A stretch of 64,000 bases of DNA from Acidimicrobiaceae bacterium (GCA_003155915.1 PMFA01000005.1:217526-281525), one strand, 5' to 3'; shown: positions 37,216-45,553, numbered from the stretch's first letter. Notes: generated by a model not told the origin, from the letters alone. Program-made: numbers and translations.

Positions 37216-37379
37216 TCGCATCTCCCTTCGACGACATTGTGGCGGCGGAGCGAACAAAGTCTGTCACGAAGACATCCCTTTGTATCTAAGGGGAAACCCT
37301 GACGGTTGAACCACCTCGACGGCCGCCCTGAGGGTTCATACCCATAGTCCTTAATCGGCGCGGACCGTACATTTGAAGC

Positions 37380-38399
37380 ATGGATGAAGAGCACGAGCAG
37401 GTCGAAGAAAATACGTCTACGCCACTACCGCCGATGACGCCGGAGCCGGAAGCCAAAGAGGGACGCACGTCACCACCACTGGCGCCCGTGACGCCGGAGC
37501 CGGAAGTCGAGCGTGAGGGACGCCTTCGACGCAGCACCAAGCGCCGGATGGTGGGGGGTGTCGCCGGTGGCATCGCCGAACGATTCGACGTTGACGCCAA
37601 CATCGTGCGCGTCGTGTTCGTCGTCCTCTCGTTTCTTTGGGGTTTGGGCGTCGCGATCTACCTCGCGATGTGGGTCTTGATTCCTCAGTCGGGCCGCAGC
37701 GACGACGCCGAGGAGTCCGTCGACGCGCCCCCCGCGTCAAATCTGCGGCTCCTGCGATACGTGCTTTTGGCGGGCGTCGTCGTTGTGGCGGTCATCGTGC
37801 TTGCGACTATCGGCGGTGCACCGAAGGTCGGCGGCGGCGTTGGTGTTCTCTGGCTGGTTTTGCTTGCCGTCTTGGCCGTACTCTCACTGCGCTCCTCGGC
37901 ACGCCAGCACATGCTTCGTCGATTCATCGCCCTCGTCTTCCTGTCGATTCTGACCATCGTCATCCTGATCTCGGGCGCCTTCCTCGGTTTCCTCGCGTCA
38001 ACCGGTGTTCCCATGACGGGCGGCAGCGGGGCACGCGACTATCAACCGAGCAACGTCGCGCAAATCCAATCCACGTATCGCACGGAGTTCGGGACGATGA
38101 CCATTGACCTGCGCCAGGTTCATTTCAGTTCGACCACTACCTCGGTTAGCGCGAGCGTCGCCGTCGGTTCCTTAACCGTCTATGTGCCGGCGAACGCCAT
38201 CGTTTATCTGAAGACGCACGTCGGCGCCGGAACGGTCGAGTACCTTGGCCGTTTCGGGTTCAACACGCAACCCTTTCGGGCTATTCCTTCGTCACTGAAG
38301 ACCCTCGCCAGTCAGGAGCGCGCGCCGCACTTGAGCCTGAACATCCAGGTCGGTGCGGGCCAAATCAACATTTTCCGAGGCTACGAGAATCAGCCCTGA
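37380..38399 (+). CDS. PspC domain membrane protein with LiaF-like C-terminus
   Basis: A 339-residue protein divergent from the PspC-type kinase. The acidic N-terminus contains a duplicated segment (PMTPEPEA and PVTPEPEV; 18 identical bases at 37435-37452 and 37489-37506). The PspC domain is RLRRSTKRRMVGGVAGGIAE to LSFLWGLGVAIYLAMWVLIP; three more helices follow. A beta-rich C-terminal domain with GTMTIDLRQV and VGAGTVEYLGRFG resembles LiaF/YvqF domains that sense envelope stress. With the kinase and regulator it probably forms one envelope-stress module. Confidence 0.85.
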   Translation: MDEEHEQVEENTSTPLPPMTPEPEAKEGRTSPPLAPVTPEPEVEREGRLRRSTKRRMVGGVAGGIAERFDVDANIVRVVFVVLSFLWGLGVAIYLAMWVLIPQSGRSDDAEESVDAPPASNLRLLRYVLLAGVVVVAVIVLATIGGAPKVGGGVGVLWLVLLAVLAVLSLRSSARQHMLRRFIALVFLSILTIVILISGAFLGFLASTGVPMTGGSGARDYQPSNVAQIQSTYRTEFGTMTIDLRQVHFSSTTTSVSASVAVGSLTVYVPANAIVYLKTHVGAGTVEYLGRFGFNTQPFRAIPSSLKTLASQERAPHLSLNIQVGAGQINIFRGYENQP

Positions 38400-38477
38400 T
38401 CAGCCACCGCACTCGGGTCACGTCGACGCGATCGCTCCGCTCGTAGACCAACATTCCAATGCGCTAAGGATGTTGTC

Positions 38478-39119
38478 GTGACATCGGCGCACATCATCGA
38501 ATCGCCAACGATCGGCGACGCGTGGATCGCCGTCGCGCAACTCATCATGCGCGCCGGCGTCACGAGCACTTACGACGGTTTGGCCATGCGTGAAGTACTG
38601 ATGGCGCTGATCACGGTGGGCAATCCGGAGATCGAAGACGAGATCATCGAGCGCTTCGCTGATCCCGAGCGACTGTCGTGGATGCGCGCGAACTTCGTCG
38701 ACTTCAACGAGGTGCGTGAGCTCGGCGACGCGGACAGCTACGCCACGAGGCTGCACAACTACGCCGGGACCGGACTCGATCAAGTGCGCTGGGTGAGCGA
38801 TCGGCTTCGCAGTGATCCGCTCAGTCGGTCAACCGCGATCACGACCTTCCAACCGTTGAGCGACACGTCCTACATTCCGTGCGTCAGCTTGCTGGACTTC
38901 TATCTGCACGCCGACGAGCTGCGCCTCGTGGTCTACGCCCACAGCATTGACTTTGGGGCGAAGGGCTACGCCAACTTGCTCGAACTCGCCGTGATTCAGC
39001 ACCACGTGGCTGCCGATCTCGGCCGTGCGGTTGGTTCGCTCACCATGATCGTCAAGTCGGCCCACGTCTATGACATCGACGCCGACTACATGACCTCGGT
39101 TCTTGAGAACTTCAACTGA
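38478..39119 (+). CDS. Atypical thymidylate synthase-like protein
   Basis: A 213-residue cytosolic protein whose C-terminal two thirds follow the thymidylate synthase fold. It has GLDQVRWVSDRLRSDPLSR (compare DQI..VI..L..NP.SRR), the nucleophile segment SYIPCVSLLDFYLHADELRL with its Cys, and AHSIDFGAKGYANLLELAVI in place of QRSxDxxxGxPFN, then KSAHVYDID. The phosphate-binding Arg of the QRS motif is replaced by His while Ser, Asp and Asn are kept. It is shorter than ThyA (about 264 residues). It may be a nucleotide hydroxymethylase-like relative or a non-catalytic paralogue; the reaction is unknown. GTG is the start. Confidence 0.7.
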   Translation: MTSAHIIESPTIGDAWIAVAQLIMRAGVTSTYDGLAMREVLMALITVGNPEIEDEIIERFADPERLSWMRANFVDFNEVRELGDADSYATRLHNYAGTGLDQVRWVSDRLRSDPLSRSTAITTFQPLSDTSYIPCVSLLDFYLHADELRLVVYAHSIDFGAKGYANLLELAVIQHHVAADLGRAVGSLTMIVKSAHVYDIDADYMTSVLENFN

Positions 39120-39131
39120 GGCGATTGCGCG

Positions 39132-39716
39132 TTAGCCCGCGTCGCGCGCGATTTTCAGGGCGGTTGCCCACCACACCAAATCCTTGATAAGCATCTCGAG
39201 TCGTTCGTCCAACGATTCGAAGAGTGAGGGCGAAAACTCTTCGGCGGTCATCGCCGGGAGCATGACGCTTCCGAGGATGTGCACGGCGTGTCGAAGCGGT
39301 GCCATCTCGAACTCGATGGTCACTAAACGCAGCTGCTCAATCGCCCGGGCGCCGCCGACGTTGCCGTAACCCACGAACGCCATTGGCTTGCGCTTGAACT
39401 CGGGGAACACGTAATCCATCGCGTTTTTTAAGGACGCCGGATAGCCGTGGTTGTACTCACTGGTGAGCGCGATATAGCCGTCAGCGGAGTCAAAACGCTT
39501 TCCGAGTGCCGCCACGGCCTCATTCGGATACTCACGCAGGCTCCTCGCTGGCGACGTCGGGCTGTCAAAAAGGGGGAGCGGGTGATCGCGAAGGTCGAGG
39601 ACGTCGAGCTCGAAGTCGTCGCGATCTGAGAGTCGGTCCACGAGCCACGCGACCGGCTTGTCGGCGAAGCGACCCGGTCGCGTCGAACCGATAATGATCT
39701 GGAGGCGAAGGGACAT
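39132..39716 (-). CDS. NADPH-dependent FMN reductase
   Basis: A 194-residue flavodoxin-like reductase. The N-terminal LQIIIGSTRPGRFADKPVAW binds FMN phosphate; ALTSEYNHGYPASLKNAMDYV and KPMAFVGYGNVGGARAIEQLR are the typical core motifs. Such enzymes reduce FMN, quinones or metal ions with NADPH. It is followed upstream, after three bases, by the gene at 39720, so the two are an operon. Confidence 0.92.
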   Translation of the reverse strand: MSLRLQIIIGSTRPGRFADKPVAWLVDRLSDRDDFELDVLDLRDHPLPLFDSPTSPARSLREYPNEAVAALGKRFDSADGYIALTSEYNHGYPASLKNAMDYVFPEFKRKPMAFVGYGNVGGARAIEQLRLVTIEFEMAPLRHAVHILGSVMLPAMTAEEFSPSLFESLDERLEMLIKDLVWWATALKIARDAG

Positions 39717-39719
39717 GAT

Positions 39720-40475
39720 TTAGAACCCCGGGAAGACCCGGCGAAGTTCGGGGAGGTGCGTGGGGTCGATGCCCGCGGGCGTGTGCTTTTCGTCTAAGCG
39801 ACCGTAGGCCAGACGCAGGAACGACTCTGCCGGAAGTTCCAAGTCGAAGACCTCCACGCCTTCCACCTCGTTCAGCGTCACTCCGTCCGCGCTCTGGGTC
39901 AGCGCGAAGTCCTTTTGCGGGGCGGTCGTTCGAATGTGCAACGTGTGCTCGTTCCCGGTCGGTTTGACGGCGAAACGCATCAGCAGTTCAAGGTTGCCGA
40001 ATAAGAAGGGCACCGCCTCGGATTGCAGCGTCACCCGGGAATCGAACGTCACTTCGATGTCCCACGTGTGAAAGACGTGCTCGCCAAGACGCAGTCGCAC
40101 AGCGCGATCGAAGTCGAACTTCATCGGTCCCAGGTTGAGGAAGTAGCGGTCCTTCTCATCGGGCGTCAGCTCGTTCAGTCGAGCGACGAGTGCCCTGTCG
40201 GCGTCAAGGGAGTCAGTGACCTGGGCGTGCGGTGTCTTGGCGTTCCATACGTCCCACACGGATTCGTTGAACTTCGGCGGTGTCTCGCGTTCGTTCAGCG
40301 AGTCGTCGACACCCCGCTTGAAGATGATGGCCGCTGAGCCGATGTGACTCATGACGTCGGCGACCGTCCACTCCGTCGGGTACGCCGACGCCACGTACTG
40401 ATCCTCACTGAGTCCCTCGACGAGGGAATGCAAATGGTTGACGGAAGCCCCTAGGGCTTCGAGGGAGTTGGTCAT
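39720..40475 (-). CDS. Maleylpyruvate isomerase-family, mycothiol-dependent-type protein
   Basis: A 251-residue DinB/MDMPI-fold protein. The N-terminal helical bundle has SLVEGLSEDQYVASAYPTEW followed by TVADVMSHIGSAAIIF (metal-ligand His), and RLGEHVFHTWDIEV supplies the other conserved His residues. Family members use mycothiol as cofactor or nucleophile, consistent with ino1 in this genome. Substrate unknown. It lies 39 bases downstream of the FMN-dependent dehydrogenase gene and three bases before the reductase gene. Confidence 0.85.
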   Translation of the reverse strand: MTNSLEALGASVNHLHSLVEGLSEDQYVASAYPTEWTVADVMSHIGSAAIIFKRGVDDSLNERETPPKFNESVWDVWNAKTPHAQVTDSLDADRALVARLNELTPDEKDRYFLNLGPMKFDFDRAVRLRLGEHVFHTWDIEVTFDSRVTLQSEAVPFLFGNLELLMRFAVKPTGNEHTLHIRTTAPQKDFALTQSADGVTLNEVEGVEVFDLELPAESFLRLAYGRLDEKHTPAGIDPTHLPELRRVFPGF

Positions 40476-40514
40476 GGGACTCTGCTTTCGTAAAGTCGGG
40501 CGAACCCGGGGGGC

Positions 40515-41693
40515 TTACTCTTCCAACACGACTGTACGGTCGAGGTCGCGAACGTCGTTCACCCCGGTCAGTCCGAGGGTCACCATCATCTCGGATTGGA
40601 TGATTCGCAAGATGTGCTCGACACCCCTCTGGCCGCGAGCGGCGACGGCGTAGGCCCACGGTCGACCGACGAGACAGGCCCGGGCCCCCATCGACATCGC
40701 CTTGACGACGTCGAGCCCGCTGCGGATTCCACCGTCCATCAGCACCTCGCACTGACCGGCGACCGCGGCGGCGACTGCGGGCAATGACCGGATGGTCGAG
40801 GGCACGTCATCGAGTTGTCGACCGCCGTGATTCGAGACGATGACCGCGTCGGCGCCCCGATCGACCGCTTGGCGCGCGTCGTCGGGGTCGAGAATCCCCT
40901 TCAGGGCAATCTTGCCGCGCCAGTGTTCTCGCAGCCAGGCGAGGTCGTCCCAGGTCACACTGGGATCGAACTGCCCGGCCACCCAGGCCTGGAAGTCGCC
41001 GGGCACGTTCGCGTCGGGTAGGGCCTTCTCGAGATTCCCGAACGTCAACGGTCGACCGCCGAGGGCGACGTCGCGGACCCACTTGGTGTGGGTGAAGAGA
41101 TCGGCGCCTCGACGCAACTGTTTCGCTCGCGCAATCTGGCCGCTGACGCCGTTTCGTGCGTCGCGGTAGCGTTGACCGACAACGGGGAGGTCCACGGTCA
41201 GCACCAACGTCGTGCACCCGACGGCCTGGGCGCGGGCCATGAGATCCTCGGCGTAACTGCGATCCTTCATCACGTATAGCTGGAACCAGACCGGCCGCTT
41301 GACGGCGGCCGCGACCTCTTCGAGGCCGCAGATCGAGAGCGTCGACTCACAAAATGGGATACCCGCGTGCTCGGCCGCCTTCGCCGCCTGGACCTCGGCG
41401 CGTCGAGCGAACATTCCACCAAAACCGACTGGGGCGAGGATGACCGGCAAGGCGAGCTCCTCGCCGAGGACGGTCGTCGAGAGGGAGCGAGTGGAAACGT
41501 CGCGCAGGACCCGTTGGCGAAACTGGATGCGGTGAAGGTCGTCACGGTTCGCGGCGAGCGTCGATTCACCGAAGGCGCCCCCGTCGATGTAGTCGAAGAG
41601 CTGTCGGGGAAGTTTGCGGCGCGCCAGCTCGCGGTAGTCATCAATCGAGGCCGGGGCGAGATTGAGGCTGTGGTCACGTTTGTTCTGGGTCAC
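40515..41693 (-). CDS. FMN-dependent alpha-hydroxy-acid dehydrogenase (LldD-like)
   Basis: A 392-residue TIM-barrel flavoprotein that oxidises L-2-hydroxy acids such as lactate. It has the N-terminal LFDYIDGGAFGESTLAANRD, the FMN/substrate segments PVILAPVGFGGMF and WFQLYVMKDR, LTVDLPVVGQRYRDARNG, and the catalytic His in VIVSNHGGRQLD followed by the FMN phosphate segment LMDGGIRSGLDVVKAMSMGA. It heads the operon with the isomerase-like and FMN reductase genes. Whether its substrate is lactate cannot be proved by eye. Confidence 0.9.
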   Translation of the reverse strand: MTQNKRDHSLNLAPASIDDYRELARRKLPRQLFDYIDGGAFGESTLAANRDDLHRIQFRQRVLRDVSTRSLSTTVLGEELALPVILAPVGFGGMFARRAEVQAAKAAEHAGIPFCESTLSICGLEEVAAAVKRPVWFQLYVMKDRSYAEDLMARAQAVGCTTLVLTVDLPVVGQRYRDARNGVSGQIARAKQLRRGADLFTHTKWVRDVALGGRPLTFGNLEKALPDANVPGDFQAWVAGQFDPSVTWDDLAWLREHWRGKIALKGILDPDDARQAVDRGADAVIVSNHGGRQLDDVPSTIRSLPAVAAAVAGQCEVLMDGGIRSGLDVVKAMSMGARACLVGRPWAYAVAARGQRGVEHILRIIQSEMMVTLGLTGVNDVRDLDRTVVLEE

Positions 41694-41770
41694 AACTCAT
41701 TATGCAGCACCCGTCGAGAGTTCTCCCCGGAACCCTTGACCTTGCCCGGTGACCGCGCCATGCTCTTGCA

Positions 41771-42307
41771 ATGTTCGAGACCGCGAGTGAACTCGCTTCG
41801 CTGGATGCGTTGATGGCTGGGTCATTCGATCGCGCCGGTGATCATCTCTCGTCGATCATCTCGGCCGATCGCCGACTCTCGGCCGCCGACCTCGCTCGCT
41901 ATCTCGTGGGCGTACGCCACCTGGTCGTCGCCACGGTCACCGCGAGGGGGGAGCCGCGATGTTCGGCGGTCGACGGCCTCTTCATTCACGGCCGGTTTTG
42001 GTTCTCGACGAGTGGGCAGTCGATAAAGGCACGTCACCTCGAACGTCGACCCGCCCTGAGTGGCGCTCACGTCGTGGGTGATGACGTCGCGGTGTTCGTG
42101 CACGGTCGCGCCCGAGTGATCCCCGGGGGACCGGGCGAAGCCGACGCGATACGGCACTTCTGGACCGAGGTCTACGATGCCTCGCCCGAGGACTGGGTGT
42201 CGGCTCCCGGTGACGCTCGCTACGTCGAAATCCTTCCGGGTTCGATGTACTCCTACGCCTTCTCGCGCGAGCGTTTCGAAGCGTTGTGCGAGCGCGAGGC
42301 GCCCTAG
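41771..42307 (+). CDS. Pyridoxamine 5'-phosphate oxidase-like flavin-binding protein
   Basis: A 178-residue split-barrel protein. The FMN/F420-binding fold is visible from LARYLVGVRHLVVATVTARGEPRCSA through FWFSTSGQSIKARHLERRPALSG to VFVHGRARVI. Members are FMN or F420 oxidoreductases or haem-binding proteins; this one is unassigned. It diverges from the lldD-like gene by 77 bases. Confidence 0.82.
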   Translation: MFETASELASLDALMAGSFDRAGDHLSSIISADRRLSAADLARYLVGVRHLVVATVTARGEPRCSAVDGLFIHGRFWFSTSGQSIKARHLERRPALSGAHVVGDDVAVFVHGRARVIPGGPGEADAIRHFWTEVYDASPEDWVSAPGDARYVEILPGSMYSYAFSRERFEALCEREAP

Positions 42308-42387
42308 GAATTCGCCGCGTGAGTCAATGACGCGATTGACGACGACGGATAGCCTTTGGCGGAGGTTGTCCTAGGGGGGGTTGAAAA

Positions 42388-42756
42388 ATGGTTCGAAAGT
42401 TCGCCGCGGAGTTTCTCGGAACCGCGTCGCTCGTCTTCTTCGCCGTGGGCGTCGCGACCCTCACTTTTGGTTTCAAGGCCGACGGGAGTTCTTTCATCGC
42501 CGGCGTCGTCGCGACGGCGCTCGCATTCGGCCTCACGTTGCTGGCGCTGGCCTACGTCCTCGGACCGATTTCGGGCTGCCACGTCAATCCGGCGGTCACC
42601 CTGGGCGCACTCGTGGCCGGACGAATCTCGTTGCGTGACGCGGCGACGTATTGGGTCGCGCAGTTCATCGGCGGCGTCCTCGCCGCCCTGGCGCACCGAG
42701 CGCTCTTTTCCGCGAAAGAGGCGTCGCCAATGGGCTTCGCCGCCGCTCAAAGCTGA
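42388..42756 (+). pseudogene. Half-length aquaporin (MIP family), probably truncated
   Basis: A 122-residue reading frame with the first half of an aquaporin: FAAEFLGTASLVFFAVGVATL (helix 1), helix 2, the first pore loop SGCHVNPAVTLGALVAGR (NPA), and helix 3, ending with GFAAAQS. Full MIP channels are about 230-250 residues with a second NPA half, which is absent: the stop is followed after 53 bases by another gene with no trace of it. A run of Gs just upstream could serve as ribosome site. It may be a truncated pseudogene, or a half-channel that dimerises; the former is more likely. Confidence 0.7.
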
Positions 42757-42809
42757 TGTTGGCCGAAAGGGCCCCGCGCCCTGGCCGGGGCTGACAAAAT
42801 GGCGAAGCG

Positions 42810-43961
42810 ATGCGACTCCTCTTCTGTTCCACGGGCCTAGCGGGGCACTTCAATCCCTTGGTGCCCTTCATCGAGGCCGCGCGAGAACGGGGCGACGAGC
42901 TTTTCGTGGTCGTTCCACCAAGCCTCGCCCAGGAAGTGGAGGAACTGGGCGTCGAACATTATTTGAGTGACTCGCCGGACCCGACGAAGTCGAAAGAGCT
43001 CTGGCGGCGCGCGGCGCGGCTGCCGCACGCCCAAGCGGCGCGGCTCCTGGACGGAGAGTTCTTCGGACGGCTCTCGACCGACGCAATGCTCGCGACCGTC
43101 GAAGCAGCGTGCGACAAGTTTCAACCGGACCTGGTCCTTCGAGAACCCTGCGCCTACGCCGGGGCCGTGGTCGCGCACCGGCGTTCCATCGACCACGCGC
43201 AAGTCGCGATCTCGACGGCGCGTACCGAATGGAGCGTCATCGGACTCGTCGCCTCCATTCTCGAGGACTTCGAGGGCGGTATGGAACAGGTGCTGCGCCA
43301 GACCCGCTACCTCTCTCGAATGCCCACGAGCCTGGACCCCTCGCCGTTCCCCAATACGTTGCGGTACCGAGAGAACGTGGTCCCGGAGGTCGTCAAGCCC
43401 GGCCGCTGGGCCGAAGGCGGCGGCCCGTTGATCTATCTGACGTTTGGCTCGGTGGCCGGGGGCCTCGACACGGCCGAATCAGCCTTTCAGAGGGCGATTG
43501 ACGCCGTGACCGGCCTCGACGCCCGGGTACTGGTCACGACCGGTAGGAGTTTTGATCCTCACGTGCTCGGACCGGTGCCACCGAACGTGGTGGTGGAGTC
43601 CTGGGTTCCCCAAGCGTCGATCTTCCCCTTCGCCTCGATGGTCCTGTGTCATGGTGGATCGGGGACGACCTACGGGGCGCTCGCGGCCGGCCTGCCGATC
43701 GTCTTCGTGCCGATGTTCGCCGACCAGCGAACGAACGCGCAACTGATCAGCGTCGCCGGCGCCGGCGTGGTCGTTGACGTCGGCTCGAAGTCCGAGCCGG
43801 GGTTTCGCGCCATCGCTGGGATGGACGTCCCGCGCATCCGCGCGGCCGTCACCGAAGTTCTCGCGAAGAGCTCCTACGCACTCGCGGCCCAAGTTATTGC
43901 TGAAGAGATCAGTTCGACCGGCTCGGCGCGCGACTGTCTGGAAGAACTGTTCGCTCGTTGA
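42810..43961 (+). CDS. GT1-family glycosyltransferase (MGT-like)
   Basis: A 383-residue GT-B fold enzyme. The N-terminal acceptor domain begins LLFCSTGLAGHFNPLVPFIEAA; the C-terminal donor domain has VESWVPQASIFPFASMVLCH leading to GGSGTTYGALAAGLPIVFVP and the MFADQRTNA that ends the GT1 signature. Such enzymes glycosylate macrolides, carotenoids, sterols or lipids using nucleotide sugars; the acceptor is unknown. No biosynthetic cluster surrounds it. A small GCCCCG/CGGGGC hairpin lies in the short gap before it. Confidence 0.88.
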   Translation: MRLLFCSTGLAGHFNPLVPFIEAARERGDELFVVVPPSLAQEVEELGVEHYLSDSPDPTKSKELWRRAARLPHAQAARLLDGEFFGRLSTDAMLATVEAACDKFQPDLVLREPCAYAGAVVAHRRSIDHAQVAISTARTEWSVIGLVASILEDFEGGMEQVLRQTRYLSRMPTSLDPSPFPNTLRYRENVVPEVVKPGRWAEGGGPLIYLTFGSVAGGLDTAESAFQRAIDAVTGLDARVLVTTGRSFDPHVLGPVPPNVVVESWVPQASIFPFASMVLCHGGSGTTYGALAAGLPIVFVPMFADQRTNAQLISVAGAGVVVDVGSKSEPGFRAIAGMDVPRIRAAVTEVLAKSSYALAAQVIAEEISSTGSARDCLEELFAR

Positions 43962-44011
43962 GTGACGCGGCTCTCTCGTAGCACATAAAACGTGAAAGGG
44001 TGAGTACACCC

Positions 44012-44050
44012 AAAAAGTGAAGAGTTTTGAGTCGACTTTTCACAATTTTT
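44012..44050 (+). terminator. Intrinsic terminator after the glycosyltransferase gene
   Basis: GTGAAGAG (44017-44024) pairs with CTTTTCAC (44036-44043) with one G-U pair and an 11-base loop, then AATTTTT follows. Flanking AAAAA and TTTTT can extend the stem. It sits 50 bases after the gene stop, in an AT-rich stretch (43962-44138) otherwise without a gene. Confidence 0.55.
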
Positions 44051-44138
44051 ACGCCTAGAGGCCTTTAAATCAGCGGATTATCGAGAGATTTCTCTTTTCC
44101 ACGATTTTTTTGCCGTTCCCAACCCTAAAATGGTCATT

Positions 44139-44265
44139 CCTCCGCTTAATCATCCAAGAGGTGGCCGTTGTGCCATACCTCGGCGGTAGGTCTCGAACCG
44201 TGGACCGTGAGTCCTGAGCGGTTCTCAAGGTGTCGTCGAGGGCGACTTACACAGTTAGGCGGAGG
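44139..44265 (+). promoter_or_regulatory. Structured leader RNA, possible c-di-AMP (ydaO-type) riboswitch
   Basis: Four helices can be drawn. P1 is CCTCCGC (44139-44145) with GCGGAGG (44259-44265); then GAGGTGGC with GCC-AT-ACCTC; GAACCG with CGGTTC enclosing GGAC/GTCC; and GTCG/CGAC. The 3' strand of P1 contains the GGAGG Shine-Dalgarno of the gene at 44273, so P1 formation should block translation. GCTTAATC after P1 and ACAGTTAG before its end resemble conserved ends of ydaO RNAs, which often control actinobacterial wall-lysis genes. The helices are seen; the class is tentative. Confidence 0.5.
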
Positions 44266-44272
44266 ATTCCAA

Positions 44273-44911
44273 ATGATAGAGGCACGCAAACGATTGAAAC
44301 GCGTCCAAGGCCATTCGCGGAGCGTGATCTGGTCGTGCGCGGTGGCGCTCACCATCTCACTGACTCTCTTGCCGACGCCTTCTCCCGCGGCCACGACGTT
44401 TTCCCAGCCCATTCGTGGTGTGGCTGCCGAGACGACCACGCTGTCACCGATTCGTCACGCCGCGCCGCGCATTCGCGTCGTTAGTGTGGTCGTCTCGGCG
44501 ACCACACTGTCACCGATTCGTCACGGCGCGCCGCGCCTCCGGCGCCATCGCGTCGGCGGCGTGGTGGCCGAACTGGCCGACTTCACCAATGACCCGACGC
44601 CGAGCGACGGGTACGTAGTTGGCCTTATTCATCAGGACTTTCCTACACGGGCCTGGCACGACGCCGAGGCCGTGGCGTGGTGTGAATCCAAGTTTCGAAC
44701 GACCGACATCGGCTTTGACAGCGACGGCACCCACGACCGGGGCCTTTTCCAGCTCAATGACGGCGGCACCGAGCAGTATTTGATGGCAATGATCGGTCAA
44801 AACCCCAAGAACCTGAACCTGGCCTTCAATCCCGTGCTCAACGTGCGCGCGGCCGCCCTCTTGTACGCGCGAGACGGCTGGAGTCAGTGGTCCTGCGCTT
44901 CGGCGATCTGA
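44273..44911 (+). CDS. Secreted lysozyme-like (Rpf/transglycosylase-type) protein
   Basis: A 212-residue exported protein. A basic N-terminus and hydrophobic SVIWSCAVALTISLTLLP form a signal peptide. A linker has a 22-residue tandem duplication (TTLSPIRHAAPRIR and TTLSPIRHGAPRLR). The C-terminal lysozyme-like domain has AEAVAWCESKFRTTD with the presumed catalytic Glu, DRGLFQLNDGG, FNPVLNVRAAALLYARDGW and a final WSCASAI. It probably cleaves or remodels peptidoglycan outside the cell. The ATG at 44273 is set by GGAGG seven bases upstream, which lies in the leader RNA stem. Confidence 0.85.
   Translation: MIEARKRLKRVQGHSRSVIWSCAVALTISLTLLPTPSPAATTFSQPIRGVAAETTTLSPIRHAAPRIRVVSVVVSATTLSPIRHGAPRLRRHRVGGVVAELADFTNDPTPSDGYVVGLIHQDFPTRAWHDAEAVAWCESKFRTTDIGFDSDGTHDRGLFQLNDGGTEQYLMAMIGQNPKNLNLAFNPVLNVRAAALLYARDGWSQWSCASAI
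44433..44536 (+). repeat. In-gene tandem duplication in the lysozyme-like gene
   Basis: Two copies of 38 bases (44433-44470 and 44499-44536) differ at two positions and are 66 bases apart, so the reading frame is kept. They encode the duplicated linker segment between signal peptide and catalytic domain. Confidence 0.85.
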
Positions 44912-44938
44912 CGGATCGAACCGTCGCGCACGACGAAG

Positions 44939-45553
44939 CTACGAAACTCGCCTGATCCTTCTCGCCGCCAACGGCAGTGGCGCCGAGAGGTCGTGCAAGT
45001 GAATGTAGCCAGTGGGCTCCGTGAACGGGGCCCACGTACTCGACGTGTAGCCGTCACTGTCGACGGCGTAGTTGTCCGACACGAGGAATACCGTGCGATT
45101 TGACCAGTCGACGCGCGCGACGTAGGCCACGTGACCCATTCCCGGACCGTCGTACCAGGCGATCGCGCCCACGGCCGGGGTCTGATTCGTCTCGGACGCC
45201 AACGTGAGACCCCACTGATCGGCGTAGCCCCACGGGTGCCCGGGATCGGGCAGTCCGTTGTGCGCGAGCATCCACGCGGCGAACAGCGTGCAGTTGTGTG
45301 GGGGAGTGCCGATGCCATCTTTGGTGTCGCTCCCGTAATACTTGGCGGCCCAACTGTCGTTCATGGTGGTCGCGTTGTACCCGTCGAGCGTGCAGGCGTA
45401 GCCACTGCTCTTGCAGGCCGTCGCCGCACTCGCGGTACTGCTCTGGGTGACGAAGAGGGTAAGTACGAACGTGGCCGCCAATGCGAGACGGAGCAACGTC
45501 ACTACGGCCGAGGCGCGAAGCGCCCGCGCCCGCAATCGTTCGGTGATCGCCAT
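44939..45553 (-). CDS. Secreted CHAP-domain peptidoglycan amidase/endopeptidase
   Basis: A 204-residue exported protein. The signal peptide is hydrophobic around VVTLLRLALAATFVLTLFVT and ends before ATACKSSGYAC. The CHAP domain shows the catalytic Cys in PPHNCTLFAAWML, the GDAxx-like AVGAIAWYDG, and the catalytic His in MGHVAYVARVD. Such enzymes cut peptide cross-bridges or amide bonds in peptidoglycan. It converges with the lysozyme-like gene, giving a pair of secreted wall enzymes. Confidence 0.88.
   Translation of the reverse strand: MAITERLRARALRASAVVTLLRLALAATFVLTLFVTQSSTASAATACKSSGYACTLDGYNATTMNDSWAAKYYGSDTKDGIGTPPHNCTLFAAWMLAHNGLPDPGHPWGYADQWGLTLASETNQTPAVGAIAWYDGPGMGHVAYVARVDWSNRTVFLVSDNYAVDSDGYTSSTWAPFTEPTGYIHLHDLSAPLPLAARRIRRVS

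Noticed and set aside
44159-44230. tRNA-like stretch (GGTCTCGAACC) in the leader RNA
   Set aside because: Resembles a T-arm on the minus strand, but the T-stem does not pair and no acceptor or anticodon arm fits; the stretch is part of the leader RNA helices.
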